Assembly: GCA_045638145.1 (NCBI GenBank)
Contig: JAZUAU010000003.1
Span: 1-20,353, forward strand
Direction: 5' to 3'
DNA length: 20,353 nucleotides
Source of the DNA: SFWF01 sp045638145
GTDB lineage: Bacteria > Bacillota > Clostridia > Oscillospirales > Acutalibacteraceae
Part shown: piece by piece, positions 1 through 7,956 of the stretch
Layout: every line of letters starts with the position of its first letter
How positions within the stretch are numbered: position 1 is the stretch's first letter
The notes under the pieces: generated by a model
The model's input: the letters and a program-made list of their open reading frames with translations, nothing else
Databases searched by the model: none
Told to the model about the DNA's origin: nothing
Program-made: the position numbers and the translations under genes

Positions 1-1
1 G

Positions 2-3000
2 GTAATGTTCAAGGGTCTTGAAGCAAACGATAAGATCGGACTGTCTTCACCTGTTATTATTAAGGACTTCAGTGACGACGCCGTTGTAGGTAAGGCTTTC
101 GTTGGCGATGAAACTGCTATCGCAAGAGACCTCTTCTCAGGCGAAGCTTACCTTACTAAAGACATAGAAGAAGGCGGCGGAGAAGGCGGTGGAGAAGATC
201 TCGAACCTCCTTCTGATGATGTTGATTATAGTATCCCCGCCTATACAGGCAATCCGCAGGACTATAGCGGAATGAGCCTTATGACTGTTAGAATCGCGAA
301 ATTTAATAATGGTGTAGAAGTAGGAAAGGCAGTACCTGCAACTCTGCTCACAACAGATGCAAGCAGCAACGAAACCTTTGCTGCAATAGATAGCCTTATT
401 GGAATTACCAAAATGCCTTCGTTCGAGATGACTAAGAATAAGGATGGCGGTTTAGACTATGCAATTTTCACCTCTGTTCCCGCAAAGAATCAGGGCGGAA
501 ATGCTGCAATGGTATACATTAAGCTTCCTACAGATCTTTCTGTAAGCGCAAGAATTTCCTTTAACTTTATGAAGGCTGACGGAACCTTCGCATCAACCAG
601 CCAGTACGGAAGTGCGACCAGAAAGGTTCAGGTCCTGAAAAAGGGTGCAACCGCTTGGGAAGACCTTGACGTAAATACTTATTTGTTCACTTTACCTGCA
701 GGATTTGAAGGCTATGTAAGATACGATTATTCGAATCTTTACAGCAGTCAGCTTCCCGACGGTGGTTACGGATTAAATGCTGAATGGGGTCTCTATGAAA
801 CATGGGTAATGTTCTCTGGACTTAAGAACGGAGATAAGGTTCAGTTATCTGCACCCATTATCGTTGAAGATTTCGGCGCCGGTGTTGTTGCAAACAAGGC
901 TTTTGTCGAAAATGAAATTAAGGTAGCAAGAGATCTCTTCTCGGGTGATCCTTATCTCACAAAGGATTATGACGGTCAGCTTCCCGAAGGCGGTGAAGGT
1001 GGCGAAGGTGGCGAAGGTGGCGAGCGCGAAGAGCCTAATTATGATCTTCCTGCACACACCGGAAACGCAATTGATTATTCAGAAATAGACGTTATGAATG
1101 CTTGGGTAGCACGTCTCAACGGCAAGATTTTTGTCGGTGAAACAATTCCTGAAGAGGCGCTTAAGCCCACAGGAAGTGCAAACTACCTTGCATATTCAAG
1201 CCTGGTTGGAATTACAAAATATCCCTCTATTGTTGCCAGCGGACAAGACGGAACTCTTGTTGTTGATACATATCACAATTATGAGCAGACCAAGGGCGCA
1301 ACTTCAGCTCTTGTTTATGTCAAGCTTCCCGAAAGTCAGGAATCTTCAATCAGAATTTCTTGGAATTTCGAATCTAAAGACGGTGCAAAGGCATCGGGTA
1401 GCCAGTATGGAAGAAAGGTTCTCATAATGGCTAAGGGCGAAACCGCATGGACCTCTGTAGAGGTAAAGAACTATTTGGCTGTTCTTCCTAAGGGATTTGA
1501 AGGTTATGTTCGTTACGATTTCGAAAATCTTTACTGCTATCCTACCATAAGCGGAGATGGATATTATCTCGACGAAACCTACGGACTTGTTGAAATGGTT
1601 GCTTCTATTACAAATTGCATTTCAAGCGCAAAGGTCTATGTTTCGGCACCCATTCTTTTAAAGAATGTTACTAAGGATGCAATACCGAATGTGGCATTTA
1701 TCGGAGACGAAACAAAGGTCGCAAGAGATATTATAACCGGTACGGTATATAACTTCATGCCTGAACCTGATTATATGATTCCCAACTATAGCGGTGAAAA
1801 ACAGGATTACGGCGAGTTCAAGTTTATGAATGCTTGGGTTGCAAAGTTTAATGAATCTGTTTATGTAGGTCAGGGCTTCAACGGCAATGGTGTTGAGCAT
1901 AAGACCGGACAGACCGAGACGGCAGTTGAAAGCCTTATCGGTATCACAAAATATCCCACAGTTAAGGTTGTGTCTGAAAAAGCCTCTTTAACACTTTCTA
2001 CAAAGCATACTTCTGCAGATAATGTAGGCGCAGAAGCCGGTATGGTATATGTTAAACTACCCAAGGATAAGGTAGCTTCTATCAGAATTACCTGGAACTT
2101 CAACAGCAGCAAAGGAGTATTTGCTTCTGGAAGCCAGTATGCAAGAACTGTCCTTATCATGGAAAAGGGCGAAAAAGAGTGGAAGTCTGTACAGGTTGAG
2201 GCCTACTTGGTTAAACTGCCCGCAGGATTTGAAGGATATGTACGTTACGAATTTAAGAATGTATATTGCTATCCTCTCATAGATGGTGACGGTTACTATT
2301 GGAATAATACCTACGGACTTTGCGGAACAGCTACAACTGTTGCAACGCGCACAGCAGAAGGCGAAGTAGGAATAGCAGCAGGCGATGAGATTTATATCTC
2401 TGCTCCCATCCTCTTAAGCAACGTAGCGAACGATTCCGAGTCTGATGCGGTTCGTATGAATAATGACCCCAAAGCCGTAAGAAATATCTTCACCGGCGAA
2501 CTTCTTCTGAGAAATCATTATTTCAAGCCCACAGAAGTTGGCGATATTCTTAAGAATATGCCTACACCTACAACCGAGGAAAAGGCAACTGTTTCAGACA
2601 AGACTCAGCTATCAAAGGGTAAGGCAACTGTTTCTTGGCCTGCAGTTGACGGTGCATCAAAATACACAGTTCGCCTATTTACAACTCAGTCCGGAGCAAC
2701 AGGACTTGTTTACAAGTGCGTTGGTATATTTGATACTACCGAAACTTCTGCAGAGATCACCGGACTTGAGTTCAATAAGCGTTACGTAGCAGTTGTTTAT
2801 GCTTACGATGCAAGTGGCAAGGAAGTTGCAATCTTTGACTACGTTCAGATCAGCACGGTTGGCGTTACTGCAGAGAAACCTGAGAAACCTAAGAACGAAA
2901 ATGCTGTTATCGCTGCACCCGAAGAAGAGCCCGTTCAGGAGAACGAAACCGATACAACATTCCCTGTTGTTGCTATTATCATAGCTGGTGGCGTACTTCT

Positions 3001-3067
3001 TCTTGCCGCTGCAGTCATCATTACAGTAATTATCGTTTCTAAAAAACGTAAGGCAAAGAAAGCTTAA
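2..3067 (+). CDS. Modular repeat surface protein with C-terminal membrane anchor (5' end outside window)
   Basis: The frame is open to the left edge, and the ATG at position 5 lies inside a repeat, so the gene is truncated by the window. Numbering from that Met, residues 1-53 are the tail of one repeat. Three further repeats of about 240 residues begin near 75 (YSIPAYTGN), 346 (YDLPAHTGN) and 590 (YMIPNYSGE). Each carries a SLIGITK-like motif, a VY(I/V)KLP strand, a GFEGYVRY motif and a closing (L/I)SAPI segment. Linkers 56-64 and 329-340 are rich in Gly and Glu. Residues about 860-952 resemble a fibronectin type III domain. A hydrophobic helix (about 985-1010) and a basic tail (KKRKAKK) end the protein; there is no LPXTG motif. 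I infer a membrane-anchored, outward-facing protein. The GFEGYVR motif recalls carbohydrate-binding beta-sandwiches, but I do not recognise the repeat family. No promoter is visible here. Confidence 0.85.
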   Translation, partial: VMFKGLEANDKIGLSSPVIIKDFSDDAVVGKAFVGDETAIARDLFSGEAYLTKDIEEGGGEGGGEDLEPPSDDVDYSIPAYTGNPQDYSGMSLMTVRIAKFNNGVEVGKAVPATLLTTDASSNETFAAIDSLIGITKMPSFEMTKNKDGGLDYAIFTSVPAKNQGGNAAMVYIKLPTDLSVSARISFNFMKADGTFASTSQYGSATRKVQVLKKGATAWEDLDVNTYLFTLPAGFEGYVRYDYSNLYSSQLPDGGYGLNAEWGLYETWVMFSGLKNGDKVQLSAPIIVEDFGAGVVANKAFVENEIKVARDLFSGDPYLTKDYDGQLPEGGEGGEGGEGGEREEPNYDLPAHTGNAIDYSEIDVMNAWVARLNGKIFVGETIPEEALKPTGSANYLAYSSLVGITKYPSIVASGQDGTLVVDTYHNYEQTKGATSALVYVKLPESQESSIRISWNFESKDGAKASGSQYGRKVLIMAKGETAWTSVEVKNYLAVLPKGFEGYVRYDFENLYCYPTISGDGYYLDETYGLVEMVASITNCISSAKVYVSAPILLKNVTKDAIPNVAFIGDETKVARDIITGTVYNFMPEPDYMIPNYSGEKQDYGEFKFMNAWVAKFNESVYVGQGFNGNGVEHKTGQTETAVESLIGITKYPTVKVVSEKASLTLSTKHTSADNVGAEAGMVYVKLPKDKVASIRITWNFNSSKGVFASGSQYARTVLIMEKGEKEWKSVQVEAYLVKLPAGFEGYVRYEFKNVYCYPLIDGDGYYWNNTYGLCGTATTVATRTAEGEVGIAAGDEIYISAPILLSNVANDSESDAVRMNNDPKAVRNIFTGELLLRNHYFKPTEVGDILKNMPTPTTEEKATVSDKTQLSKGKATVSWPAVDGASKYTVRLFTTQSGATGLVYKCVGIFDTTETSAEITGLEFNKRYVAVVYAYDASGKEVAIFDYVQISTVGVTAEKPEKPKNENAVIAAPEEEPVQENETDTTFPVVAIIIAGGVLLLAAAVIITVIIVSKKRKAKKA
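989..1024 (+). repeat. Four tandem 9-bp units encoding Gly-Gly-Glu
   Basis: Four consecutive 9-nt units of the form GGYGGYGAR encode (GGE)x4 in the linker between two surface-protein modules. The last three units are nearly identical at the DNA level. A shorter related Gly/Glu stretch lies near 172-198. Such in-frame units can gain or lose copies by slippage without breaking the frame. Confidence 0.8.
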
Positions 3068-3146
3068 AAAACAAAATGACCTAAATCTGTTACGAATTTA
3101 AATGTATATTTACTTTCAGGTAGTAGATGATGAGTTTTCAGCTTCT

Positions 3147-3175
3147 TTGACTAGGACAGTTGTTTAAAACATAAT
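3147..3175 (+). promoter_or_regulatory. Orphan sigma-A-type promoter candidate
   Basis: TTGACT (3147-3152) and CATAAT (3170-3175) are separated by exactly 17 bp, each differing by one base from consensus. The expected start is near 3182. No gene follows; a terminator-like hairpin begins about 10 nt later. It could drive a very short RNA or be a chance match in AT-rich DNA. Confidence 0.4.
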
Positions 3176-3190
3176 ATTATGGTCCTAATA

Positions 3191-3236
3191 ACGGGGCTGA
3201 TATGTCACTTTGGTGATGTGTCAGCTCCGTATTTTT
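3191..3236 (+). terminator. Rho-independent terminator
   Basis: Arms 3191-3208 and 3213-3230 pair over most of their length, including some G-U pairs, around a 4-nt loop, and are followed by a T-run at 3232-3236. It lies about 125 bp after the surface-protein stop codon and is its likely terminator, unless it belongs to the short transcript predicted from 3147-3175. Confidence 0.65.
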
Positions 3237-3278
3237 CACAAATTTTGAAATATGTTTTTGAGGGCTGCAGAATTCTAT

Positions 3279-3308
3279 GAAAGTTTGCATTCCCTAGCAA
3301 AGACTTTC
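3279..3308. other. Bulged hairpin of unknown role
   Basis: GAAAGT-TTGC (3279-3288) pairs with GCAA-AG-ACTTTC (3297-3308) over ten base pairs with a two-base bulge and an 8-nt loop. No T-run follows on either strand, so it is not an obvious terminator. It may be structured RNA read through from either flank, or chance. Confidence 0.3.
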
Positions 3309-3381
3309 TTGATATATTTGCAAACCACATTGATATAAGTAAGAGAAAAAGATCTTCCATAAGTAAATAGGAGCTTTAATC

Positions 3382-3417
3382 ACAAAAGAGCCGCTCGTTT
3401 GTGAGCGGCTCTTTTGT
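3382..3417. terminator. Bidirectional terminator between convergent genes
   Basis: A perfect 15-bp inverted repeat (3382-3396 with 3403-3417) encloses a 6-nt loop. The stem ends in A4 on one side and T4 on the other, so it can act on both strands. It begins 21 bp past the acyltransferase stop codon (minus strand) and is also downstream of the surface-protein gene. Confidence 0.85.
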
Positions 3418-3437
3418 CGGTGATTCATGAATCGTAC

Positions 3438-4715
3438 CTACTTTTTAATTTTTTCTTTTTTAACCTTTTTCATATGGATTTTGAAAATTTCTTCGGTAGC
3501 GAGTGATAGCTTTGTTACAACGTTTTGCTTTTCGGGGTAGCAGTAGAATGAATCCTTATCGGTTGAAATGTCTATACAATCCTCGGGACGGAGATAGCAA
3601 TAATCGTACTCAATATGCACTCCGTACATTCCCGACGGATGGCGCTCTATTTCATATTTTTCTCCGTTATATTCGCCTGTAAGTACAAAACCGCGCTCAG
3701 GGTCGTGAGTTAGTCGACCCATCCCGAGCTTTTCAAATTTCATACATCTCGGCAGGGAATATACCTCAACCTCATCACAGAATGAATATTCTCCGCGCTC
3801 TATCTCGGCACGAACCTCGCTTCGCTCCCACTCATACCAATCGGGAATGTGCGAAAATTCAGTCTCTCCGTTTTCGGCTTTAAGCTCGCCAAGCTCTGTC
3901 ATTTCCCAGGTCTTGCCGCAGACTTTACAGAAAAGCTTTGTACCTTCGCTTGCCATATCGTGTTCGTTGCCGCAAGCAGGGCACTGATAAAGAATCTTGT
4001 GCAGTCCCTCTGCTCTGAAGGGCTCATCAATTACAATATTCTGTTCCTTCTGCCATTTGTATTCATCGTACTCCATAGCAGCTTTGATAATTTCGTTTAT
4101 CTCTTCTACCGATTTACTTGCGACCTCTTCGACGGTAAGTATTTGCTTTAAAGAGGTATAAAGAGGAACATTTTTGCGGGGTTTTCTGTAATTCCAGAAG
4201 GGAGTATAAAGATAGTTTCCGTGGTGAATCATAACAACAACCGGCACCTTCATCATCTTGACAAGCTTGCCGAGAGAATCGGGGAGAATTGCAGTAGTAC
4301 CGCAGGGGGAATAGCGAGCTTCCGGATACATACAAAGGACATCACCCTTTTTTAAAACCCTCTTTATCGACTTTATGAGATGAATGTCTGTTGTGAACTT
4401 GCGCTTGCAGATGCAACCGAGCAATTCCATAAGCCAAGGCCTTCTGTAATATCCGTCGATAGTCGCAACGTTATTGACACGGTGAGGAAATGTTGCAATC
4501 GCCGACAGCTCAAAATCAATAAAATACATGTGATTCGAAAGCAGAATATAGGGCGGCTTTAAGCCATCCATGTTAAACTTTTCAATCTTATATTTAGGAC
4601 CAAAGAGAAGAGCAACTTTGCTTACTATATAAAGTAAAAATGTCATTATTCTTGGCTGTCTTATCGGATATTTTGCTGTATTGTAACACTTTTTGTTTTT
4701 ATAATTCACTTCCAT
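3438..4715 (-). CDS. PlsC-family acyltransferase with C-terminal zinc ribbon
   Basis: This is a 425-residue member of the lysophospholipid/1-acyl-glycerol-3-phosphate acyltransferase superfamily. The catalytic NHxxxxD motif is N61-H62...D67, after a short hydrophobic stretch (about 24-38), and the substrate-binding EGTR-like block is PEAR at 131-134. A four-cysteine zinc ribbon follows: C245 and C248, then C263 and C266. After it comes a beta-rich region (about 290-400) and a Lys-rich tail. PlsC-type enzymes move an acyl chain to a lysophospholipid at the inner membrane face; the substrate cannot be read here. The protein is much longer than a plain PlsC (about 240 residues). I recall this architecture from Clostridia proteins, so it is probably a known but uncharacterised subfamily. 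The ATG is preceded by an AAGGGG site; it appears monocistronic with its own promoter and terminator. Confidence 0.85.
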   Translation of the reverse strand: MEVNYKNKKCYNTAKYPIRQPRIMTFLLYIVSKVALLFGPKYKIEKFNMDGLKPPYILLSNHMYFIDFELSAIATFPHRVNNVATIDGYYRRPWLMELLGCICKRKFTTDIHLIKSIKRVLKKGDVLCMYPEARYSPCGTTAILPDSLGKLVKMMKVPVVVMIHHGNYLYTPFWNYRKPRKNVPLYTSLKQILTVEEVASKSVEEINEIIKAAMEYDEYKWQKEQNIVIDEPFRAEGLHKILYQCPACGNEHDMASEGTKLFCKVCGKTWEMTELGELKAENGETEFSHIPDWYEWERSEVRAEIERGEYSFCDEVEVYSLPRCMKFEKLGMGRLTHDPERGFVLTGEYNGEKYEIERHPSGMYGVHIEYDYCYLRPEDCIDISTDKDSFYCYPEKQNVVTKLSLATEEIFKIHMKKVKKEKIKK

Positions 4716-4747
4716 TTTAAAACCCCTTTTAAATAGTAGCTAAAAGT

Positions 4748-4776
4748 AGTATAACAGAAACTTTAAAATAAGGCAA
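4748..4776 (-). promoter_or_regulatory. Promoter of the acyltransferase gene
   Basis: On the minus strand, TTGCCT (4776-4771) and TATACT (4753-4748) are separated by 17 bp, giving a start near 4741 and a leader of about 25 nt. The -10 box is a good match; the -35 box matches 4 of 6. The -35 box touches the left border of the inverted-repeat element at 4781-5087. Confidence 0.55.
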
Positions 4777-4780
4777 CAAA

Positions 4781-5087
4781 AAAAGACGCTGCATTCGGAG
4801 CGTTCAGATAGGGAGAAATTGGTTTTGGAATCAAAAATTGCCCTATATATTCGCCTTAAACCTTGAAATACGCCGGTATATCTGCGGTTTCGCGGCTTTG
4901 ATAATAGAACAATTTTTAAATTACAAAACTGCATGCACCCGAAATAGATGAATTTTTAGTGGGATAACAGACGAAAAGGCACGGTATGAGTCAGCATTAC
5001 CGTGCCTTTTTAACATATTAGAACGCAAAAATTCGCTATTTCGGGCAAATTATCCCTATGTGAACGCTCCGTTTTGCAACGTCTTTT
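4781..5087. repeat. Inverted-repeat element, MITE-like, non-coding
   Basis: About 307 bp bounded by imperfect inverted repeats: 4781-4814 and the reverse complement of 5053-5087 agree at about 30 of 35 aligned positions with one gap. A second inverted pair lies inside: CCCGAAATAG(AT)GAATTTTT near 4939-4957 against about 5027-5045. In the middle is a perfect 13-bp hairpin (4974-5010). The outer border is flanked by AACAA on both sides (4775-4779 and 5088-5092), a possible target duplication, though low in complexity. There is no credible coding frame inside. It fills the gap between dapB and the acyltransferase gene and ends directly against the dapB stop codon. A small non-autonomous mobile element is the best guess; a fold formed by two inverted copies of a shorter dispersed repeat is an alternative. 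Confidence 0.55.
4974..5010. terminator. Bidirectional hairpin terminator after dapB
   Basis: A perfect 13-bp stem (4974-4986 with 4998-5010) around an 11-nt loop has A4 and T4 at its ends, with a fifth T at 5011 on the plus strand. It lies about 83 bp past the dapB stop codon and is the only good terminator for the asd-dapA-dapB operon. It sits at the centre of the inverted-repeat element. Confidence 0.75.
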
Positions 5088-5092
5088 AACAA

Positions 5093-5848
5093 TTAAATTG
5101 TGAGCATATCGTTCATATTGTAAAGACCGGCAGACTTGCCTTTCATAAAAAGGGCGGCCTTTACTGCACCGAGTGCAAATACCTCACGGCTTGAAGCGTG
5201 GTGGGAGAGGGTTATTACCTCGTCGTGACCTGCGAAAATAACGTCGTGCTCTCCGACAATATTTCCTCCGCGCACAGAGTGAATACCAATCTGCTTCTGC
5301 GGCCTCTTTTCACGCTTTGAATGGCGGTCAAATTCATAAGCCATCTGATTATCAAAAACCTCGTTTATTGCATCGGCAAGCATAACCGCTGTACCTGACG
5401 GAGCATCAAGCTTTTGATTGTGATGCTTTTCAACGATTTCAACATCAAAGGCATCGCCGAGTACCTCTGCCGCTTTTTTAGAAAGCGAAACGAGAAGATT
5501 TACACCGAGCGACATATTGAAGGTGAAGAAAAGGGGAGAGGTCTTTGCCACCTCACGAATCTTGGCGGTAGCTTCTGCCGAATATCCCGTTGTAGCTAGA
5601 ACTGCAGGAATATTCTTTTCTTTAACGTATGCTAATATACTGTCAAGCAGAGCAGGATGAGAAAAATCCACAATAACGTCGGCAGGAATGTTTACCTCGC
5701 CGATGGTAGCAAAAACGGGGAAGCCTGCAGCAGCCTCGGTGTTAAGGTCAACACCTGCAACAATTCGCGCATCGGTCCTTTTTGATACGGCATCGGTAAT
5801 AAATTTACCCATTCTACCGTTTGCTCCGCAAAGAATAATATCTGTCAT
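5093..5848 (-). CDS. dapB: 4-hydroxy-tetrahydrodipicolinate reductase
   Basis: DapB reduces 4-hydroxy-tetrahydrodipicolinate to tetrahydrodipicolinate with NAD(P)H, the second dedicated step to diaminopimelate and lysine, in the cytoplasm. The N-terminal Rossmann motif is GANGRMG at residues 8-14. The substrate-binding and catalytic block EKHHNQKLDAPSGTA spans 140-154, with H142/H143 and K146 in the expected places. The 251-residue length is usual for Firmicutes. The ATG follows an AGAGGAAG site by about seven bases. It is the last gene of the operon, 22 bp after dapA, and its stop codon abuts the inverted-repeat element at 4781-5087. No anomaly is seen in the protein. Confidence 0.97.
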   Translation of the reverse strand: MTDIILCGANGRMGKFITDAVSKRTDARIVAGVDLNTEAAAGFPVFATIGEVNIPADVIVDFSHPALLDSILAYVKEKNIPAVLATTGYSAEATAKIREVAKTSPLFFTFNMSLGVNLLVSLSKKAAEVLGDAFDVEIVEKHHNQKLDAPSGTAVMLADAINEVFDNQMAYEFDRHSKREKRPQKQIGIHSVRGGNIVGEHDVIFAGHDEVITLSHHASSREVFALGAVKAALFMKGKSAGLYNMNDMLTI

Positions 5849-5870
5849 TTTAAACTTCCTCTAAATCAAA

Positions 5871-6758
5871 TTAGATAAGGTTGAACTTTTTAAGCTCGTT
5901 TATAAGAACAGCCTTTGTGCCTTCTTCCATTTCGGTCATGGGAAGACGAAGGGGTCCCATATTCATTCCCATAAGGTTCATAGCAGTCTTTGCGGGAATG
6001 GGATTGACCTCGATGAAAAGTGCATCGATAAGAGAAGATAACTCAATCTGCATTTTTGCAGCACCCTCGAGGTCGCCTGCGAGCATCTTTGTGCACATTT
6101 CAACCGTTTCTTTAGGCATAACGTTTGAGAGTACCGAGATAACACCCTTGCCGCCGAGGGACATAATGGGGATAATCTGGTCGTCGTTACCGGAATAGAT
6201 ATCGAGCTTATCTCCACAAAGAAGACGTGTCTTTACCACGCTCGAAATGTCGCCGTTAGCTTCCTTTATTGCAACGATATTGTCTATCTCGGCAAGCTTA
6301 GCGTATGTTTCCGGCTTAATGCTACAGCCTGTTCTGGAGGGTACATTGTAAAGAATAATGGGAAGAGAAACTTTTTCAGCAATATATTTATAGTGCTCAC
6401 AAAGTCCCTTCTGTGTTGCTTTATTATAATAAGGAGTAACGAGAAGAAGCGCGTCTGCACCTGCTTCTTCAGCTTCCATAGCAAGATTAGCGGCACAAAC
6501 AGTGTCATTACTTCCTGCGCCTGCAATAATTTTCACTCTACCTGCGGTGTGCTCAACCGCAACCTTAATAACCTCGGAATGCTCCTCAAGGGTCATTGTT
6601 GCAGATTCACCGGTTGTTCCACAGATAACGAGTGCAGGAACACCTGCCTCGATCTGCTCATCGATAAGGGTTCGAAGACGGTCAAAGTTTATAGATCCGT
6701 CCTCATTCATAGGGGTAACAAGAGCGGTAGCTACGCCTTCAAAAATAGTATTCTTCAT
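5871..6758 (-). CDS. dapA: 4-hydroxy-tetrahydrodipicolinate synthase
   Basis: DapA condenses pyruvate with aspartate semialdehyde, the first step committed to diaminopimelate and lysine. The TIM-barrel signature is complete: GTTGES at 47-52, TPYYNK at 108-113, the tyrosine of ILYNVPSRTG at Y137 with R142, and the Schiff-base lysine K165 in IKEANGD. At 295 residues it is full length and matches bacterial DapA rather than the related sialate or KDPG lyases; its place between asd and dapB settles the assignment. The ATG has a GAGG site eight bases upstream. It is 21 bp downstream of asd. Whether lysine inhibits the enzyme cannot be read with confidence from the sequence. Confidence 0.97.
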   Translation of the reverse strand: MKNTIFEGVATALVTPMNEDGSINFDRLRTLIDEQIEAGVPALVICGTTGESATMTLEEHSEVIKVAVEHTAGRVKIIAGAGSNDTVCAANLAMEAEEAGADALLLVTPYYNKATQKGLCEHYKYIAEKVSLPIILYNVPSRTGCSIKPETYAKLAEIDNIVAIKEANGDISSVVKTRLLCGDKLDIYSGNDDQIIPIMSLGGKGVISVLSNVMPKETVEMCTKMLAGDLEGAAKMQIELSSLIDALFIEVNPIPAKTAMNLMGMNMGPLRLPMTEMEEGTKAVLINELKKFNLI

Positions 6759-6779
6759 AATACCAACCTCAAATATAAA

Positions 6780-7859
6780 TTAGTCCATATAGCCTTGAGC
6801 ACAGAGGAGTTCAGCTAAAAGAACTGCGCCGCCTGCTGCACCTCGAAGGGTGTTATGGGAAAGACAAACAAACTTGTAATCGTACTGGGAATCTTCACGA
6901 AGACGTCCAACAGAAACTGCCATGCCGCCCTCAAGCTCACGCTGGGGCTTTGTCTGAGGCATATTGTCCTCGGTGAAGTAATGTAAGAACTGCTTCGGAG
7001 CAGAGGGGAGACAGAGCTTCTGGGGCTCGCCCGAGAACTCTGCCCACTTTGCGAGAATCTCTTCCTTAGTGGGCTTCTTGTCAAAGGTTACGAAAACGGC
7101 AGCCATGTGTCCGTCAGAAACGGGAACTCTTAGACACTGTGCGGTGAACTTAGGGGAATCTGCAAGGGCAATCTTGTCGCCCTCTACCTTACCCCAAATC
7201 TTAAGGGGCTCTTTTTCGCTCTTTTCTTCCTCGCCGCCAATATAGGGGATTACGTTATCAACCATTTCTGGCCAACGCTCGAAGGTCTTGCCTGCGCCCG
7301 AGATTGCCTGATATGTGCAAACTAGAACATTCTTAACTCCAAACTCATCGAGAGGATAAAGGGCGGGAACGTAGCTCTGAAGAGAACAGTTAGATTTTAC
7401 GGCAACGAAACCGCGCTTTGTACCAAGGCGCTTTCTCTGTGCCTCGATGATAGCGGTGTGGTCCGCATTGATTTCGGGAATCACCATAGGAACGTCGTCT
7501 GTGAAGCGGTGAGCTGAGTTGTTTGATACAACGGGGCACTCTAATCTTGCATAAGCCTCTTCAAGAGCCTTTATTTCATCCTTTTTCATATCAACGGCAC
7601 AGAAAACGAAGTCAACAGATGCTGCAACCTTTTCCATATCTGCCACAGCGTCTAGAACAATCATATCCTTTAGCTTTTCGGGCAGTGGAGACTTCATAGC
7701 CCATCTTCCGCCGAGAGCATCTTCATAAGTTTTGCCTGCGCTTCTACCACTTGCGGCAAGGGTCTTAATGTTAAACCAAGGATGGTCTGCAAGAAGGGTC
7801 GCAAAACGCTGACCTACCATACCTGTCGCGCCTATTATACCTACATTATACTTTTTCAC
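6780..7859 (-). CDS. asd: Aspartate-semialdehyde dehydrogenase (fungal/archaeal-type)
   Basis: Asd reduces aspartyl phosphate to aspartate semialdehyde with NADPH, the branch point to lysine, threonine and methionine. The nucleotide-binding motif GATGMVGQ begins at residue 10. The active-site cysteine is C158 in KSNCSLQ, and the catalytic histidine is H251 in RVPVSDGH. The 359-residue length and the SNCSLQ context fit the fungal/archaeal-type branch also found in many Clostridia, not the E. coli type. The start is GTG at 7859-7857: it gives the family N-terminus MKKYNVGIIG and has an AAAGGA site about eleven bases upstream. It is the first gene of the asd-dapA-dapB operon. Confidence 0.96.
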   Translation of the reverse strand: MKKYNVGIIGATGMVGQRFATLLADHPWFNIKTLAASGRSAGKTYEDALGGRWAMKSPLPEKLKDMIVLDAVADMEKVAASVDFVFCAVDMKKDEIKALEEAYARLECPVVSNNSAHRFTDDVPMVIPEINADHTAIIEAQRKRLGTKRGFVAVKSNCSLQSYVPALYPLDEFGVKNVLVCTYQAISGAGKTFERWPEMVDNVIPYIGGEEEKSEKEPLKIWGKVEGDKIALADSPKFTAQCLRVPVSDGHMAAVFVTFDKKPTKEEILAKWAEFSGEPQKLCLPSAPKQFLHYFTEDNMPQTKPQRELEGGMAVSVGRLREDSQYDYKFVCLSHNTLRGAAGGAVLLAELLCAQGYMD

Positions 7860-7956
7860 TTTGAATCACATTCCTTTTGGAAAATAAATTTAAAATTTTG
7901 GTTGCCAAGTACGAACAATTTATATATAATAAGTACATACTTTTCCATTATAATAA

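Larger units (their letters stand above)
3068..3437. other. Gene-free region between convergent genes
   Basis: This 370-bp AT-rich stretch separates the surface-protein gene (+) from the acyltransferase gene (-). I find no plausible coding frame. It holds a promoter-like pair (3147-3175), a hairpin with a T-run (3191-3236), a bulged hairpin (3279-3308) and a bidirectional terminator (3382-3417), each listed separately or described in the findings. Confidence 0.7.

Noticed and set aside
75..3067. Surface-protein repeats as an assembly duplication
   Set aside because: The units differ widely in sequence while keeping motifs, as expected for old internal duplication.
4740..4934. Open frame of 64 codons on the minus strand in the inverted-repeat element
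   Set aside because: Covers the acyltransferase promoter and one repeat arm; no start signal or protein-like composition.
6393..6818. Open frame of 141 codons opposite dapA
   Set aside because: Fully antisense to dapA and the dapA-asd junction, Cys/Ser-rich with no ribosome site; a shadow of a conserved gene.
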